A stretch of 64,000 nt of DNA from UBA1672 sp050633505. Its GTDB lineage: Bacteria > Pseudomonadota > Alphaproteobacteria > Micavibrionales > Micavibrionaceae. The notes under the pieces are model-generated. The model worked only from the letters and a program-made list of their open reading frames with translations, had not been told where the DNA came from and did no database searches. The stretch lies in NCBI GenBank assembly GCA_050633505.1, contig JBOEGQ010000013.1:186001-250000 (forward strand), given 5' to 3'. This document shows, piece after piece, positions 29,007 to 38,845 of the stretch (position 1 is the first letter of the stretch; the number at the start of each line of letters is the position of its first letter). A program made the translations under genes and the position numbers.

Positions 29007-29840
29007 TTAAGCAGCTTTTTTCTTTGGTGCTGCTTTGGCTTTTGGCTTTTCCGCCTCGTTTGCCGGTGGGCTCATTTCAATTGTGCGTGTGGGGAATGGG
29101 ATGGAAATACCATCTTTGTCCAGTGCCTCTTTTACCGCCTTGATTGTATCAACTTTCAGCGCCCAGAAATCCGAACCTGCCGACCAGATGCGTAATGTGA
29201 TATCAACGGATGATTCACCAAGGTTTGTCACCATAATTTGTGGTGCTTTACCGTCTTCGGTCAGGATGCGTTCATCCTTTGCGATAGACTTTTCGATCGT
29301 TTTAAAGGCCTTGTTTATATCATCGCTATAGCTGACACCGATCAAGATATCCTGACGGCGCACATCGTTGCGTGAGAAGTTCTGGATGTCAGTATTCCAA
29401 AGATTACCATTTGGAACGAAGATATAGATGTTATCCGGTGTACATAGCTCTGTTGCGAACAAGCCCAGTGATTTGACTGTTCCGCTTGTTCCGCCACATG
29501 AGATGAAGTCACCAACATTAAATGGACGAAGAATAAGAAGCATAACCCCTGCGGATACATTGCTTAATGTGCCTTGTAATGCAAGACCGATAGCAAGACC
29601 GGCAGCACCTAAAACGGCGAGTAAGCTTGCAGTTTGTATGCCGAATTGTTGTAACATGGCAACGAGTGCCACAGCTAAAATGGCGTATTTTGCCGTCGCA
29701 CCGAGAAAGCTCTTCAGTGTGTCATCCAGTTTATCAACGTTTTTGATTGCTTTACTTGCCTGATTACCGATAATCCATCCGGCAATAAGGACGAGGGCTG
29801 CGATAACAACATTTGTTGCGATAGCCAAAAAATATTCCAT
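29007..29840 (-). CDS. Small MscS-family mechanosensitive channel
   Basis: The 277-residue protein has three N-terminal membrane helices. The pore-lining helix is Gly/Ala rich (LLAVLGAAGLAIGLALQGTLSNVSAGVMLLILRPF, about 72-106), the hallmark of MscS. The cytosolic beta domain (VGDFISCGGTSGTVKSLGLFATELCTPDN) and a C-terminal alpha-beta vestibule follow. A Lys/Ala/Pro-rich tail closes the protein. The channel releases solutes on osmotic downshift. It is divergent from the gene at 30048. Confidence 0.9.
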   Translation of the reverse strand: MEYFLAIATNVVIAALVLIAGWIIGNQASKAIKNVDKLDDTLKSFLGATAKYAILAVALVAMLQQFGIQTASLLAVLGAAGLAIGLALQGTLSNVSAGVMLLILRPFNVGDFISCGGTSGTVKSLGLFATELCTPDNIYIFVPNGNLWNTDIQNFSRNDVRRQDILIGVSYSDDINKAFKTIEKSIAKDERILTEDGKAPQIMVTNLGESSVDITLRIWSAGSDFWALKVDTIKAVKEALDKDGISIPFPTRTIEMSPPANEAEKPKAKAAPKKKAA

Positions 29841-30047
29841 AGGTTTCTCCCGTTTTTTGGTATGTGAATGGCTTACACCTATATTATTTTCTATATTTTA
29901 TCAAGATTAATGGTGAAGACATAAGGTAAATGGTTGTCTTCTTTCATATTTAGGCCACATTTTTTTGCGATTATGAGAAAATAATAAAAAAATTCGGGGC
30001 AGGTGTTGGATTCAGTTATATGAGCAGTAATTGAGAGGAGAGCAACA

Positions 30048-30626
30048 GTGTCAAAATCATTATTTACAAAAGAAGAATGGAAACAGAATTTAATCGGATG
30101 TGCAGAAGTCTTGTTGTTTATGCATCACGGGATTTCACGTTTTAAAACATCCAGACGGGCGGCGATTAAGTCCTTTATTATTCCGTTGGTCTTATTGCCA
30201 ATTGTTTTATCGGTATTTGTCCTTCAATCATCTGGGTTTTCGATGAGCCTACTATTATCCCTTCACATGCTGCGGATTGCATTGGCGTTGATCCTATTCT
30301 TTGCGGCGGTGTATTTTCTAAGCCGACAATATGACAGGCAAGAGCATTTCTACCATTTTATGAATGTTACGAATTGGAGCAATATTCAAGGGATACTGTT
30401 GATCCTACCAATCGTGATTGGTTTATTGGCTGGATATGATATGGCGATTTTTGAATCATATGCCGTGTTTATCACATTGGTTGGGTATGTGTATTCGGCA
30501 TTTATCGTCACTTATTGTTTCCGTTTTCCGTGGGAATTTGGTGGGTTTATCGCAATTGTTGGCATGGCAATTGACCAGAATTTATTAGAGCTGGCAACAT
30601 TTTTACGCGATATGATTGCCGCGTAA
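30048..30626 (+). CDS. Polytopic membrane protein of unknown function
   Basis: The 192-residue protein starts at GTG with GAGGAG 7 bases upstream. It has a soluble N-terminus containing FMHHGISRFKTSRRAAIKSF, then about five hydrophobic helices. The layout resembles Yip1-like proteins, but I do not recognise the family with certainty. It is tail-to-tail with der after only 6 bases. Confidence 0.7.
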   Translation: MSKSLFTKEEWKQNLIGCAEVLLFMHHGISRFKTSRRAAIKSFIIPLVLLPIVLSVFVLQSSGFSMSLLLSLHMLRIALALILFFAAVYFLSRQYDRQEHFYHFMNVTNWSNIQGILLILPIVIGLLAGYDMAIFESYAVFITLVGYVYSAFIVTYCFRFPWEFGGFIAIVGMAIDQNLLELATFLRDMIAA

Positions 30627-30632
30627 TCTTGG

Positions 30633-32042
30633 TTATGCGTATGGATTTTTACTTGCCCGAACCAGTAATCTGATCGGAACAGAGGGAATATCAAAATCAC
30701 GGCGCAAGCCATTAATGATATAGCGGCGATAAGAATCGGGAAGTTCTTTCGGGCGGGAAACCCATAGGGCAAACGTTGGCGGTCTCGTTTTTATCTGTGT
30801 GATATATTTCAGGCGGTTATGCCGACCGGAAATGAGTGGAGCAGGGTTTTGGCTTTCCATACCGGCAAGCCATCTGTTCAGGCCGCCTGTGCCTATTCTT
30901 TTATTCCACAGGCCATATGTCTTCAGGGCCTTATAAAATAGTTTATCAATGTTCTTACCGTTTTGTGCAGAAATGGTTGCAAATTCGATATTACGAACCT
31001 GTGCCAAGGAATGTGCAAGCTTATGCTTTATATCATCCAGAACATCAGATCGTCCCTCAACAATATCCCATTTATTAACGGCGATGACCAAGGCACGCCC
31101 CTCATTAATAACATGTTCTGCGATTTGAAGGTCTTGCTTTTCCAAAATTGCATTTCCATCAAGAACAAGAATAACAATCTGCGCCAGACGGATGGCACGC
31201 AACGAATCCTCAGCAGACATTTTTTCGATATTGTCTGTAATTTTTGATTTTCTACGCAGACCTGCAGTATCAACCAATTTAAATTGTCTGTCCTCATACG
31301 TCCAGTCGACCGTAATGGCATCGCGGGTTATGCCGGCTTCTGGTCCGGTCATAACGCGTTGTTCTTCAACAATGGCATTCAACAGTGTTGATTTCCCGAC
31401 ATTGGGTCTTCCGACAATCGCAATTTTAATTGGTTTTTCCGGATTGTCTTCTTCTTGTTCAAATTCAAAATCTTCCAGACCTTCAATTTCATCCAAAGAC
31501 GCAAAGTCAATTTTGTCTTCTGTATCGTCGCTTTGGTCATCATCATCATCAGGGAAGTGTGGTTCCAAGGCATGATAAAGATCGTCAAAGCCGTTGCTAT
31601 GAGCTGCAGACATAGCGACAGGATCACCAAAACCAAGGGCATAAGCCTCACCAATGCCGCTTTGAGATGTTTTCACGTTTTCACATTTGTTCACGACAAG
31701 AATAACGGGTTTCTTTTGACGTCTGATAAAGGCGGCGAAATGTTCATCTGCCGGAGTAATACCTTCACGCCCATCAATCATAAATATGATCAGGTTGGCG
31801 CGTTCTAAGGCGGCTTCGGTTTGTTGACGCATGCGGCCCTGGATGGAATCATCAAAGGACTCTTCAAGACCAGCGGTATCGATAATCAGAAATGACCGAT
31901 CAAACAGTGTCGCTTCGGCATCACGCCAATCCCGTGTAACACCGGGCGTGTCATCAACAATGGCCAGACGTTTTCCGGCCATTTTATTAAATAAGGTTGA
32001 TTTTCCGACATTTGGCCTGCCGATAATCGCAATTTTTAGCAT
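30633..32042 (-). CDS. der: Ribosome-assembly GTPase Der (EngA)
   Basis: Der matures the 50S subunit. The 469-residue protein shows the diagnostic tandem GTPase domains: GRPNVGKST near residue 8 and again near 210, each with switch and NKCE/NKWD specificity motifs (VVNKCE, AVNKWD), then a KH-like C-terminal domain. An acidic linker (DDDDDQSDDTEDK) separates the domains. It is the last gene of a minus-strand run (YfgM-like, bamB, membrane methyltransferase-like, der). Confidence 0.96.
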   Translation of the reverse strand: MLKIAIIGRPNVGKSTLFNKMAGKRLAIVDDTPGVTRDWRDAEATLFDRSFLIIDTAGLEESFDDSIQGRMRQQTEAALERANLIIFMIDGREGITPADEHFAAFIRRQKKPVILVVNKCENVKTSQSGIGEAYALGFGDPVAMSAAHSNGFDDLYHALEPHFPDDDDDQSDDTEDKIDFASLDEIEGLEDFEFEQEEDNPEKPIKIAIVGRPNVGKSTLLNAIVEEQRVMTGPEAGITRDAITVDWTYEDRQFKLVDTAGLRRKSKITDNIEKMSAEDSLRAIRLAQIVILVLDGNAILEKQDLQIAEHVINEGRALVIAVNKWDIVEGRSDVLDDIKHKLAHSLAQVRNIEFATISAQNGKNIDKLFYKALKTYGLWNKRIGTGGLNRWLAGMESQNPAPLISGRHNRLKYITQIKTRPPTFALWVSRPKELPDSYRRYIINGLRRDFDIPSVPIRLLVRASKNPYA

Positions 32043-32081
32043 ATATCTTTTCTTTAACGCTTGGGAAAAAGCTAATCGCGC

Positions 32082-34463
32082 TTACGCTGCTTTGCTTTTT
32101 CCTGAGAATGTTGTTACCCACGCAAAGCCATATATGAAAAACGCCAGAAGGTAAAGAGAGGAATATCCAAAACGCAGTGCGTTATATTCCAGAACTCCGC
32201 CAAGCATCGCGCCGATAATGTTATAGGCCATCGCTGTGGTGATGTTTTCGGCTTTCTTAAACAGACTTGAGAAAACAAGACCGGAGAAGAAAATCGGTGA
32301 CGTTAACAGGAATGGTGCAATAAGCCTTGTCAGAGGTGTAATCTCCTGAAAGCTTCCCTGTTTTACGAACATATATCCAGCAATAATCGTTAACAAAAGC
32401 CCGATAAATGGTAGAGCAACACCATTTTTCTCTTTCTTGCTAACCCAGAGGTTTGCGAAAAAGGCCATGATCAGCACACCGATAATCGTAATCGCAATAA
32501 CTTGCCAATTGCTTCCGTAGACAAGGCTAAGTTCTGTGATCGCCTTTGTCTCTACAAGCATAAAGCCGGTACCAAGGAAGAAAAACGGCATGTAAGACAT
32601 GTTGATTCCCTTACGTCCTGTTCCCAAGATCGTAAAAACAAGGTAAGTCGAAAGGAGCAAGATTAGGGATAATGATAGTACATAGCTTGATGGATACATT
32701 TTTTCATCCATCAAGAAGAACGGCCAATCATCAGATGGCAGCTCAAGATAAACGTCTTGGCTGACTTTATACTGATCTGTCACATCAACAAATCCCGTCT
32801 TGTTCAAAAAGTCCATAGGAGGTGGTAAGGCTTCACCTTTATAGATAACGAAATGTGTATGATGCCCGTCAGGAATTGAGTTAACCCAAGCGTAGACTTT
32901 GGGGGGGCTGGCGCCATCAATATTCTCTAAAATACGATATATTTTTTTACCAATTAGAGAGTCATCACCAACCACAAAAGACATGGTTAAACGCCCGCCG
33001 TCTTTTAAAAGATTAAAGGCATCCTGTATTCCTTCTTTTGTGAAGAGATAGGTATCAAAACGGACATTGGCACCGTGCGACATCAGGATTGTTGTATCCT
33101 GTCCACCATACGTGACTGCGTCATACTTCTCTCTGGTATTACGAACGAAACCACGTCCGTCTTGCGCAACGAGGTTAACACCGTCTTCTCTGAATGGGGC
33201 TTCGGGGTGTGTCATGATACCAATATCTGGAATGGCAGGATCAATCTCAACCGCATCGATGATTTTTGCATCATATTTCTTTGCAGCGGCAATGTCGTTT
33301 CCGATACCGGCACCGATGATCAACAGACGATCTAAAGAACGGGCGATTTTGTAAGGGATTTCGAAATATCCGACATTACCAACATGAATGGTTTCACGTT
33401 CTGGGTTGTCCAGTGAAAGATCTACGATCTCCTGTCTAAAGCTTCCTGAGGCAAGGAACCATGCATATCCGTCGACGTTCTTAGTCGATAGCTCAATAAA
33501 CTGATAAGGTGAATATATTTTATGGATCAAAGGTTGGATTGGCCATGCAACCACAGTTAAACAGAAGGCACCGCTTAATATACCAATTTTTTGCGCCTTA
33601 ATTGAAGGCAGAAGATACCACAGAAGCACCGCAATACTAAGAACGAACCAGATGGTCGGTGTGCTCCAGAACCAGCTCAGGATGAATAAGAGTGCAACAC
33701 CGCCGATACTACCGATCAAATTACAGCCATAGCTGGATAATGGGCTTGTATCACGCTCCATAAGATATCCGCAGAACTGCCCCATCGGAACGAAAAGCAA
33801 AACATTCCATGTAAAGGCGATACAAAGTAAGGCAATTACAGGAGAATATGTAAGAAGCTGTTCGGTAAAGTTTTGATCGCCATGTATATCGAAATTTGTC
33901 CAAGGCGTTTGCATCTCAATAGAGGCGCTTTGTAACAGCATTAGAATATCCGGCCCGGTGTAATACCGAAGCAGTGTGAAGAACAAAACTGTCACAGCCA
34001 AAAGTGGAATAGTTATCGGAAACAAAATAGGTTTTCTGTCTGCAACGGCATATCCCATACCGATTCCACAAAAACAAGCCAATAGAATAAAGTTTTTATG
34101 TACGGAGAATACCGGGAATAGACCCGTTTGCCAGCGGATAAAGATTAGCTCAATAAATAATGTAAGGCCGGCAATAAGGATAATTGCGGTTTTTAATTCA
34201 AACTTCGATATAGAAGATGTCCAGTCTTCGAGTTTGACAGATGTTTCTTCAACCCAACGCCCTAATTTCTCTGATGAAAACTTCTCTAGGAAGATCAGGA
34301 AAGCAAAGGGAAGAATACAGAGTACCGTATTAAAAAATATCGAATCCATGGAGGAGTAGAAAAGCTTGGTCGGTGCAAAAAATTGTCCATAGGTTACAAG
34401 CACGCCAATAATAGCAGCAGAGATTTTCCCCACTGCATATGTCAACTTATAGTAATTTTCCAC
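32082..34463 (-). CDS. Large membrane protein with spermidine-synthase-like domain
   Basis: The product is 793 residues if started at the GTG at 34463, which has AGGGAG 6 bases upstream; an in-frame ATG at 34526 lies inside bamB without such a site. About ten N-terminal membrane helices are followed by a Rossmann methyltransferase-like domain (IIGAGIGNDIAA near residue 382, then VEIDPAIPDIG), and then six or seven more helices. The domain matches the spermidine synthase family, but where active enzymes carry an Asp-rich catalytic strand this one reads YDAVTYGGQDTT. Polyamine synthesis is therefore doubtful. It separates bamB from der. Confidence 0.7.
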   Translation of the reverse strand: MENYYKLTYAVGKISAAIIGVLVTYGQFFAPTKLFYSSMDSIFFNTVLCILPFAFLIFLEKFSSEKLGRWVEETSVKLEDWTSSISKFELKTAIILIAGLTLFIELIFIRWQTGLFPVFSVHKNFILLACFCGIGMGYAVADRKPILFPITIPLLAVTVLFFTLLRYYTGPDILMLLQSASIEMQTPWTNFDIHGDQNFTEQLLTYSPVIALLCIAFTWNVLLFVPMGQFCGYLMERDTSPLSSYGCNLIGSIGGVALLFILSWFWSTPTIWFVLSIAVLLWYLLPSIKAQKIGILSGAFCLTVVAWPIQPLIHKIYSPYQFIELSTKNVDGYAWFLASGSFRQEIVDLSLDNPERETIHVGNVGYFEIPYKIARSLDRLLIIGAGIGNDIAAAKKYDAKIIDAVEIDPAIPDIGIMTHPEAPFREDGVNLVAQDGRGFVRNTREKYDAVTYGGQDTTILMSHGANVRFDTYLFTKEGIQDAFNLLKDGGRLTMSFVVGDDSLIGKKIYRILENIDGASPPKVYAWVNSIPDGHHTHFVIYKGEALPPPMDFLNKTGFVDVTDQYKVSQDVYLELPSDDWPFFLMDEKMYPSSYVLSLSLILLLSTYLVFTILGTGRKGINMSYMPFFFLGTGFMLVETKAITELSLVYGSNWQVIAITIIGVLIMAFFANLWVSKKEKNGVALPFIGLLLTIIAGYMFVKQGSFQEITPLTRLIAPFLLTSPIFFSGLVFSSLFKKAENITTAMAYNIIGAMLGGVLEYNALRFGYSSLYLLAFFIYGFAWVTTFSGKSKAA

Positions 34464-34512
34464 TATTATCTCCCTCTTGATGTAGTGTTTTTTATAGTGC
34501 GGCGGTTTTATT

Positions 34513-35853
34513 TCACCTATACGCAATTAATCGTCCTGTTTCCGATAGCATAAACAAAGTGTTATTTGCAACAATTGGTGTGATTTGGACATTTTCACCT
34601 GTTTTTACTGTTTGGGTTATATCACCGTTATGGGCGCTGATCTCCAATAGTTTTCCATTAGATCCGGCAACGATCAGGCGATCCCCTGCCATGACAGGCC
34701 CGCTCCAATGGATCGGGTCTTCTTTATCTTCTTCATCTTCAAATTGGGGTAGTTGTTTAATCCAGAAGATGCTTCCGTCAATCATGCTGAGTGCTACTAT
34801 TTGATTATCTGAAGATAGAACAAATAGGAGGTTACCAGCGACCCATGGTGTTTGGGTACTGCTGATTTCTTTTTGCCAGATACGTGTTCCTGTGCGTTCG
34901 TCAATTGCGGCGAGCTTTCCGCTAAAGCTCACTGCGATAATGATACCGCGATCTACAATGGGCATGGCCTTAATATCAGACAGGCTTTCCAGACCGCCAC
35001 CATATTTGCGCACGCTGGCCAGATTATCTGACCATGCAACTGAACCGTTTTCAACGCGTAGAGCCGTTACCTCACCAGAAGAAAATACCGGCACAACAAT
35101 GCCTGCGTTGGCTCCTGGGCTGGCTGCGCCAAGAAGTCCTGCGGATTCACCAATACCACTATATTCCCATAGGCCTGCGCCGTCTTTTGCACTCAATGCA
35201 ACAAGGCGACTGTCAACTGTGGTGACGAAAAGGCGTCCGTTTATGACCGTCGGGGCTGCCCGTGACGGTGTTGGTAATCTTTTACGCCATTGAATGTCAC
35301 CGTTATCGGGTGAAACGGCCAAAACTTCATCATATCCGTTTGTGATGTATAATGTTCCGTGTGCAAAGGCAATACCACCGCCGATGACCTTCTCATCTTC
35401 ATCTTCATGTTCAACATCCACACGCCAAATTCTCTTGCCGTTTTCTGCATTAAAGGCAGAAAGGCGCAAATCTGCGTCTAATGCGAAGATTTTTCCATCT
35501 GCGATAATAGGTTGTGCATTGAGGGGAAGATCGCCTGTACTTCCCTGACCGATATCGGCTTTCCATACGCGTTCTAACTTGTTTTCAGACAGAGACAGGT
35601 TATGCATGGAATGATTGGGGTAGCCTCCGGCTTGAGGCCATGATGTATTGTGCCATGGTTTCGGAAGGGAGAATTCTTTCCCTTCTTCCAATGCGCGATC
35701 AGGTGTTAAGGATCTTTGAAGTTCAAGAACTGAAATACGTTCACCTTCCAGGCGACGCTCTGGTTCACTTTCACTAAACAGGCCGGAAACGCTGGAACAG
35801 CCAGCTAGGAATGTTGAGCACATTACGATCAGTAGCGTTTTGTTTTTTATCAT
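34513..35853 (-). CDS. bamB: Outer membrane assembly lipoprotein BamB
   Basis: BamB is the beta-propeller lipoprotein of the BAM complex that inserts outer-membrane beta-barrels. The 446-residue product has a lipoprotein signal with lipobox LAGC (about 16-19). Repeated PQQ/propeller blades follow, each with a Gly-x-x-Trp pattern (NGKRIWRV, NGDIQWRK, DGAGLWEY, NGSVAWSD, TGTRIWQK, DGSIFWIK). It follows the YfgM-like gene and precedes der at one remove, matching the yfgM-bamB-der order of E. coli. Confidence 0.92.
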   Translation of the reverse strand: MIKNKTLLIVMCSTFLAGCSSVSGLFSESEPERRLEGERISVLELQRSLTPDRALEEGKEFSLPKPWHNTSWPQAGGYPNHSMHNLSLSENKLERVWKADIGQGSTGDLPLNAQPIIADGKIFALDADLRLSAFNAENGKRIWRVDVEHEDEDEKVIGGGIAFAHGTLYITNGYDEVLAVSPDNGDIQWRKRLPTPSRAAPTVINGRLFVTTVDSRLVALSAKDGAGLWEYSGIGESAGLLGAASPGANAGIVVPVFSSGEVTALRVENGSVAWSDNLASVRKYGGGLESLSDIKAMPIVDRGIIIAVSFSGKLAAIDERTGTRIWQKEISSTQTPWVAGNLLFVLSSDNQIVALSMIDGSIFWIKQLPQFEDEEDKEDPIHWSGPVMAGDRLIVAGSNGKLLEISAHNGDITQTVKTGENVQITPIVANNTLFMLSETGRLIAYR

Positions 35854-35888
35854 CCTGATAATCCTGTATTTTCGTTTGTTTTCTTGAA

Positions 35889-36530
35889 TTATTTATTATC
35901 TTGCAATCTGTAGATAATATTAAGAGATTGCGCTTTCTTTTTTAGACCTTCGGGGGCTTTTTCTGCATCTATGATGGACTTAATATGCGTGCGTGCTGAT
36001 GCGATGTCACCTGTGATATTGGCCTTAATCAGGGCAGTATCCAGATGCGCGTGATAGCGCCAAGGGTGATTTGCATCTGATGTGATTGCGTCTAAGGCAG
36101 AAAGCTTGTTCGTGATATCCGCATTATCGGATAGGGTTGCCACCATGTATTGTGCCATTTGACCAAAGGCCGTTTTGGTATTGCCTTGTGCAACCTGTTT
36201 ATAAAGATCCATAGCCTGTGCGGTGTCGCCGTTTTCCAGAGCTTTCCCGGCGGCATGCAGTTCTGTCAGGTCTTGTAACCCTTGTTTCAGGTCTGGCGTA
36301 ATTGCGGTCAGGTCGTCAATCGTGTAGTTAGGTTTTTCGATCACACTGAAAAACAGGCTGGTTTGTTTCTCATTTTGGATGACTTTCCATGATTTATAAC
36401 CTGCGTTCGCAGCAGTCCCTAAAATGATTGCGGCGATAAAACCAACGACGAGTCCACCATAGTCTTTCCAGATTTTCTCTAATCGTTCTTGTTTGATTGC
36501 TTCATCAACTTCAACAAATATGTTCGACAT
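35889..36530 (-). CDS. YfgM-like tetratricopeptide membrane protein
   Basis: The 213-residue protein has a short cytosolic start (MSNIFVEVDEAIKQERLEKIWKDYG), one membrane helix (about 28-47), and a periplasmic helical part with TPR-like repeats (TELHAAGKALENGDTAQA, YKQVAQGNTKTAFGQMAQYM). This is the layout of YfgM, a periplasmic chaperone associated with the Sec translocon. Its place immediately upstream of bamB supports the call. Confidence 0.85.
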   Translation of the reverse strand: MSNIFVEVDEAIKQERLEKIWKDYGGLVVGFIAAIILGTAANAGYKSWKVIQNEKQTSLFFSVIEKPNYTIDDLTAITPDLKQGLQDLTELHAAGKALENGDTAQAMDLYKQVAQGNTKTAFGQMAQYMVATLSDNADITNKLSALDAITSDANHPWRYHAHLDTALIKANITGDIASARTHIKSIIDAEKAPEGLKKKAQSLNIIYRLQDNK

Positions 36531-36631
36531 ATCGTATTGATTCCTATTCTTTTATGTCAGTGTAGGGGCATTCTAATGATATTTTTTTCCGAGACCAGTG
36601 ATTTTCGATGGAAAATGGCTTTTTTCCCATT

Positions 36632-37183
36632 TTAGGTACGCCATTTGATGGAGCACCCCATTGATGGGTTCTGGCTGGCTGGCAGTTTTCCTTGTTTTAT
36701 TTCTAGCATGGCATTGAGAAGCTCGGGGATGGTATCTGGGGTTTGCGGATTGTTTTTTGCGCTATCAAGGCGTCCGCGATATTGTAAAAGGCCTTGTTGG
36801 TCAAATCCAAAGAAGTCAGGCGTGCATATTGCGTTATATGCACGTGCGGTTTCCTGCGTCTCATCAATAAGGTAAGGAAAGGTGAAGCTATACTTTTTTG
36901 AAAAAACCCGCATGTTTTCAAAAGAATCTACCGGATATGCCATGGTGTCATTAGGCATGATTGCAACACATCCTATGCCCTCATCTTGTAATTGGGTGCA
37001 TGTTGTGACCAAGCGATCAATAAGGCCAAGAACATAGGGGCAATGGTTACATATAAACATGATCAGAAGGCCATTTTTACCCATGGATTGCTCTAGGGTG
37101 TGGTGCTGATTATCTGTGCCACGTAAAGAGAATGACGGGGCGTTCATATGATCCTGTTTTGGCGGTGTATGTAATAAAACCAT
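36632..37183 (-). CDS. Thioredoxin-fold redoxin with CxxC motif
   Basis: The 183-residue protein has an AhpC/TSA-type thioredoxin fold: APSFSLRGTDNQHHTLEQ, then LLIMFICNHCPYV carrying Cys45-x-x-Cys48, then CVAIMPND and CTPDFFGFD. The CNHCPY motif is typical of a family of redoxins related to thioredoxin and peroxiredoxin of unknown substrate. No signal peptide is seen, so it should be cytosolic. AAGGA precedes the ATG closely. Confidence 0.8.
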   Translation of the reverse strand: MVLLHTPPKQDHMNAPSFSLRGTDNQHHTLEQSMGKNGLLIMFICNHCPYVLGLIDRLVTTCTQLQDEGIGCVAIMPNDTMAYPVDSFENMRVFSKKYSFTFPYLIDETQETARAYNAICTPDFFGFDQQGLLQYRGRLDSAKNNPQTPDTIPELLNAMLEIKQGKLPASQNPSMGCSIKWRT

Positions 37184-37226
37184 GATATTCTTCCTTTTCT
37201 TCCCTGTATTTGGTAGAATATACCTT

Positions 37227-37568
37227 ATGACATTTGAAGTAATTCACAATTCTGCCTTTGTCCAGCCCGCAGGATTTACACAAGCACAATTTCGAAAACT
37301 GGATCAGCTTTATTGTAGGGCTGCATCTGAAAAATTGTTAACCTACCGAACTGTAGAGTGTGATTTTGACCAAGGGCTTGCAACCTATACATATTATTTA
37401 AACGGGCAGGATGTTCCCTATCTACAGTTTGTGATACGTAAGGTGGGTCCGCGTACAACGATGTTTGAATTATTTAAACACGGTAAAGGGCGTATCGCAA
37501 AGAGCGGTGTTTTTGATCGTACATTTGAAAAGTTAAGTGCAGAGATTGATCTGTTATCAGAGATATAG
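37227..37568 (+). CDS. Small conserved protein of unknown function
   Basis: The preferred start at ATG 37227 gives 113 residues; a longer frame from 37182 adds a hydrophobic stretch overlapping the redoxin gene start on the other strand and is less likely. The sequence alternates strands and helices (YTYYLNGQDVPYLQFVIRKV, MFELFKHGKGRI). I recognise no family. It is divergent from the redoxin and lies 84 bases before the L,D-transpeptidase gene. Confidence 0.6.
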   Translation: MTFEVIHNSAFVQPAGFTQAQFRKLDQLYCRAASEKLLTYRTVECDFDQGLATYTYYLNGQDVPYLQFVIRKVGPRTTMFELFKHGKGRIAKSGVFDRTFEKLSAEIDLLSEI

Positions 37569-37652
37569 GCACAGTTCCCCTTTGAAAATTCTATAATATC
37601 TGTAATATGTCGGTTTGCGGTGGTTTCACAGGCATATTGACAGGATATTATC

Positions 37653-38831
37653 ATGCGTTTTGTACCAAACAGAATAAAGCTATTGACCCTATGGGGTGGT
37701 GTGTCTGCTCTGTTCTTTTCCGGGGCTGCTTTTGCAGATTATCAGGAAAACTATGTAGGGGATATGGAGACATATACAGCCGTGTATGAAGATACGCTTA
37801 TTCATTTGGCGCGTAAGCATGACCTTGGCTTTGTTGAGGTGCGTGCAGCCAATCCGATGCTTGATCCATGGATACCGGGTGACGGTGCGCAAGTTGTGTT
37901 GCCCAAACGCCATTTATTGCCGGACGCACCGCGCGAAGGTTTGGTGATTAACTTGGCCGAGATGCGGGTCTTTGCGTATTTAAACGGTGATGAGGCACCC
38001 TATACCTATCCACTTGGTATTGGGCGAGAGGGGTTGGATACACCGATGGGGAAAACAACGGTCACGCGAAAGAAGGAGGGGCCAACATGGCGTCCGACAG
38101 AACGAATGCGTGAGGAAGACCCTGAATTACCTTCGGTTGTACCGCCCGGGCCGGATAACCCATTGGGTACGCACGCGATTTATTTGGGGTGGCCGACTTA
38201 TGCGATTCACGGAACTAATCGTCCCTATGGAATTGGTCGTCGCGTGAGCAGTGGTTGCATACGCATGTACCCCGAAGATGTTGCTCGATTCTTTGCGCAG
38301 GTGCCGGTTGGGTCAAAGGTAAATGTTATACATCAGCCAATTAAGGTGGCTTGGATCGGGAATGAGCTCTACTTAGAAGCACATCCTGATATGGAAGAAG
38401 CCATAAAAATGGAAGAAACGGGATTGGTTTCTAATCATAAGTTAAGTGACGATGATATGTCGTTGATTATTGATCGTGCGGGACAGTATCAGGATTTATT
38501 GAATTGGCCACGTATTCGCGCCGCCGTTCGGGAGAGAGCAGGGTACCCCATACGGATCGCCAGATATTTTGAATCTGATGCGGGTACAGCTGATGGTCAG
38601 GATAAGGAAGCCACAGAGCAAAATCGCAGTTTGAATGAGCATGTCGAAAAAAAGACAATTGAGGTTTCTGCATCAGTCGATGTGAAAGAACAAGGCGAAG
38701 TGTCCGAACATGATCTCAGTGTCGATGAAGATATCATTGTGCCAACGCATAAACCTGCTTTAGGAGAACGTGCCGATTTGTCCAATGACGTACAGGACAA
38801 TGAGGCGGTTGTTGTTACGGTTAATGAATAG
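37653..38831 (+). CDS. L,D-transpeptidase (YkuD family), periplasmic
   Basis: The 392-residue protein has a signal peptide (LLTLWGGVSALFFSGAAFA), a LysM-like segment (about 45-90: DTLIHLARKHDLGFVEVRAAN), and a YkuD domain with catalytic His186 in HGTN and Cys202 in SSGCIRM. It cross-links peptidoglycan or attaches proteins to it using mDAP residues, in the periplasm. The ~120-residue C-terminal extension is acidic and looks disordered. CAGG lies 8 bases before the ATG. It is close to the ErfK/YbiS group. Confidence 0.92.
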   Translation: MRFVPNRIKLLTLWGGVSALFFSGAAFADYQENYVGDMETYTAVYEDTLIHLARKHDLGFVEVRAANPMLDPWIPGDGAQVVLPKRHLLPDAPREGLVINLAEMRVFAYLNGDEAPYTYPLGIGREGLDTPMGKTTVTRKKEGPTWRPTERMREEDPELPSVVPPGPDNPLGTHAIYLGWPTYAIHGTNRPYGIGRRVSSGCIRMYPEDVARFFAQVPVGSKVNVIHQPIKVAWIGNELYLEAHPDMEEAIKMEETGLVSNHKLSDDDMSLIIDRAGQYQDLLNWPRIRAAVRERAGYPIRIARYFESDAGTADGQDKEATEQNRSLNEHVEKKTIEVSASVDVKEQGEVSEHDLSVDEDIIVPTHKPALGERADLSNDVQDNEAVVVTVNE

Positions 38832-38845
38832 TGGGCGCTTTGGCC

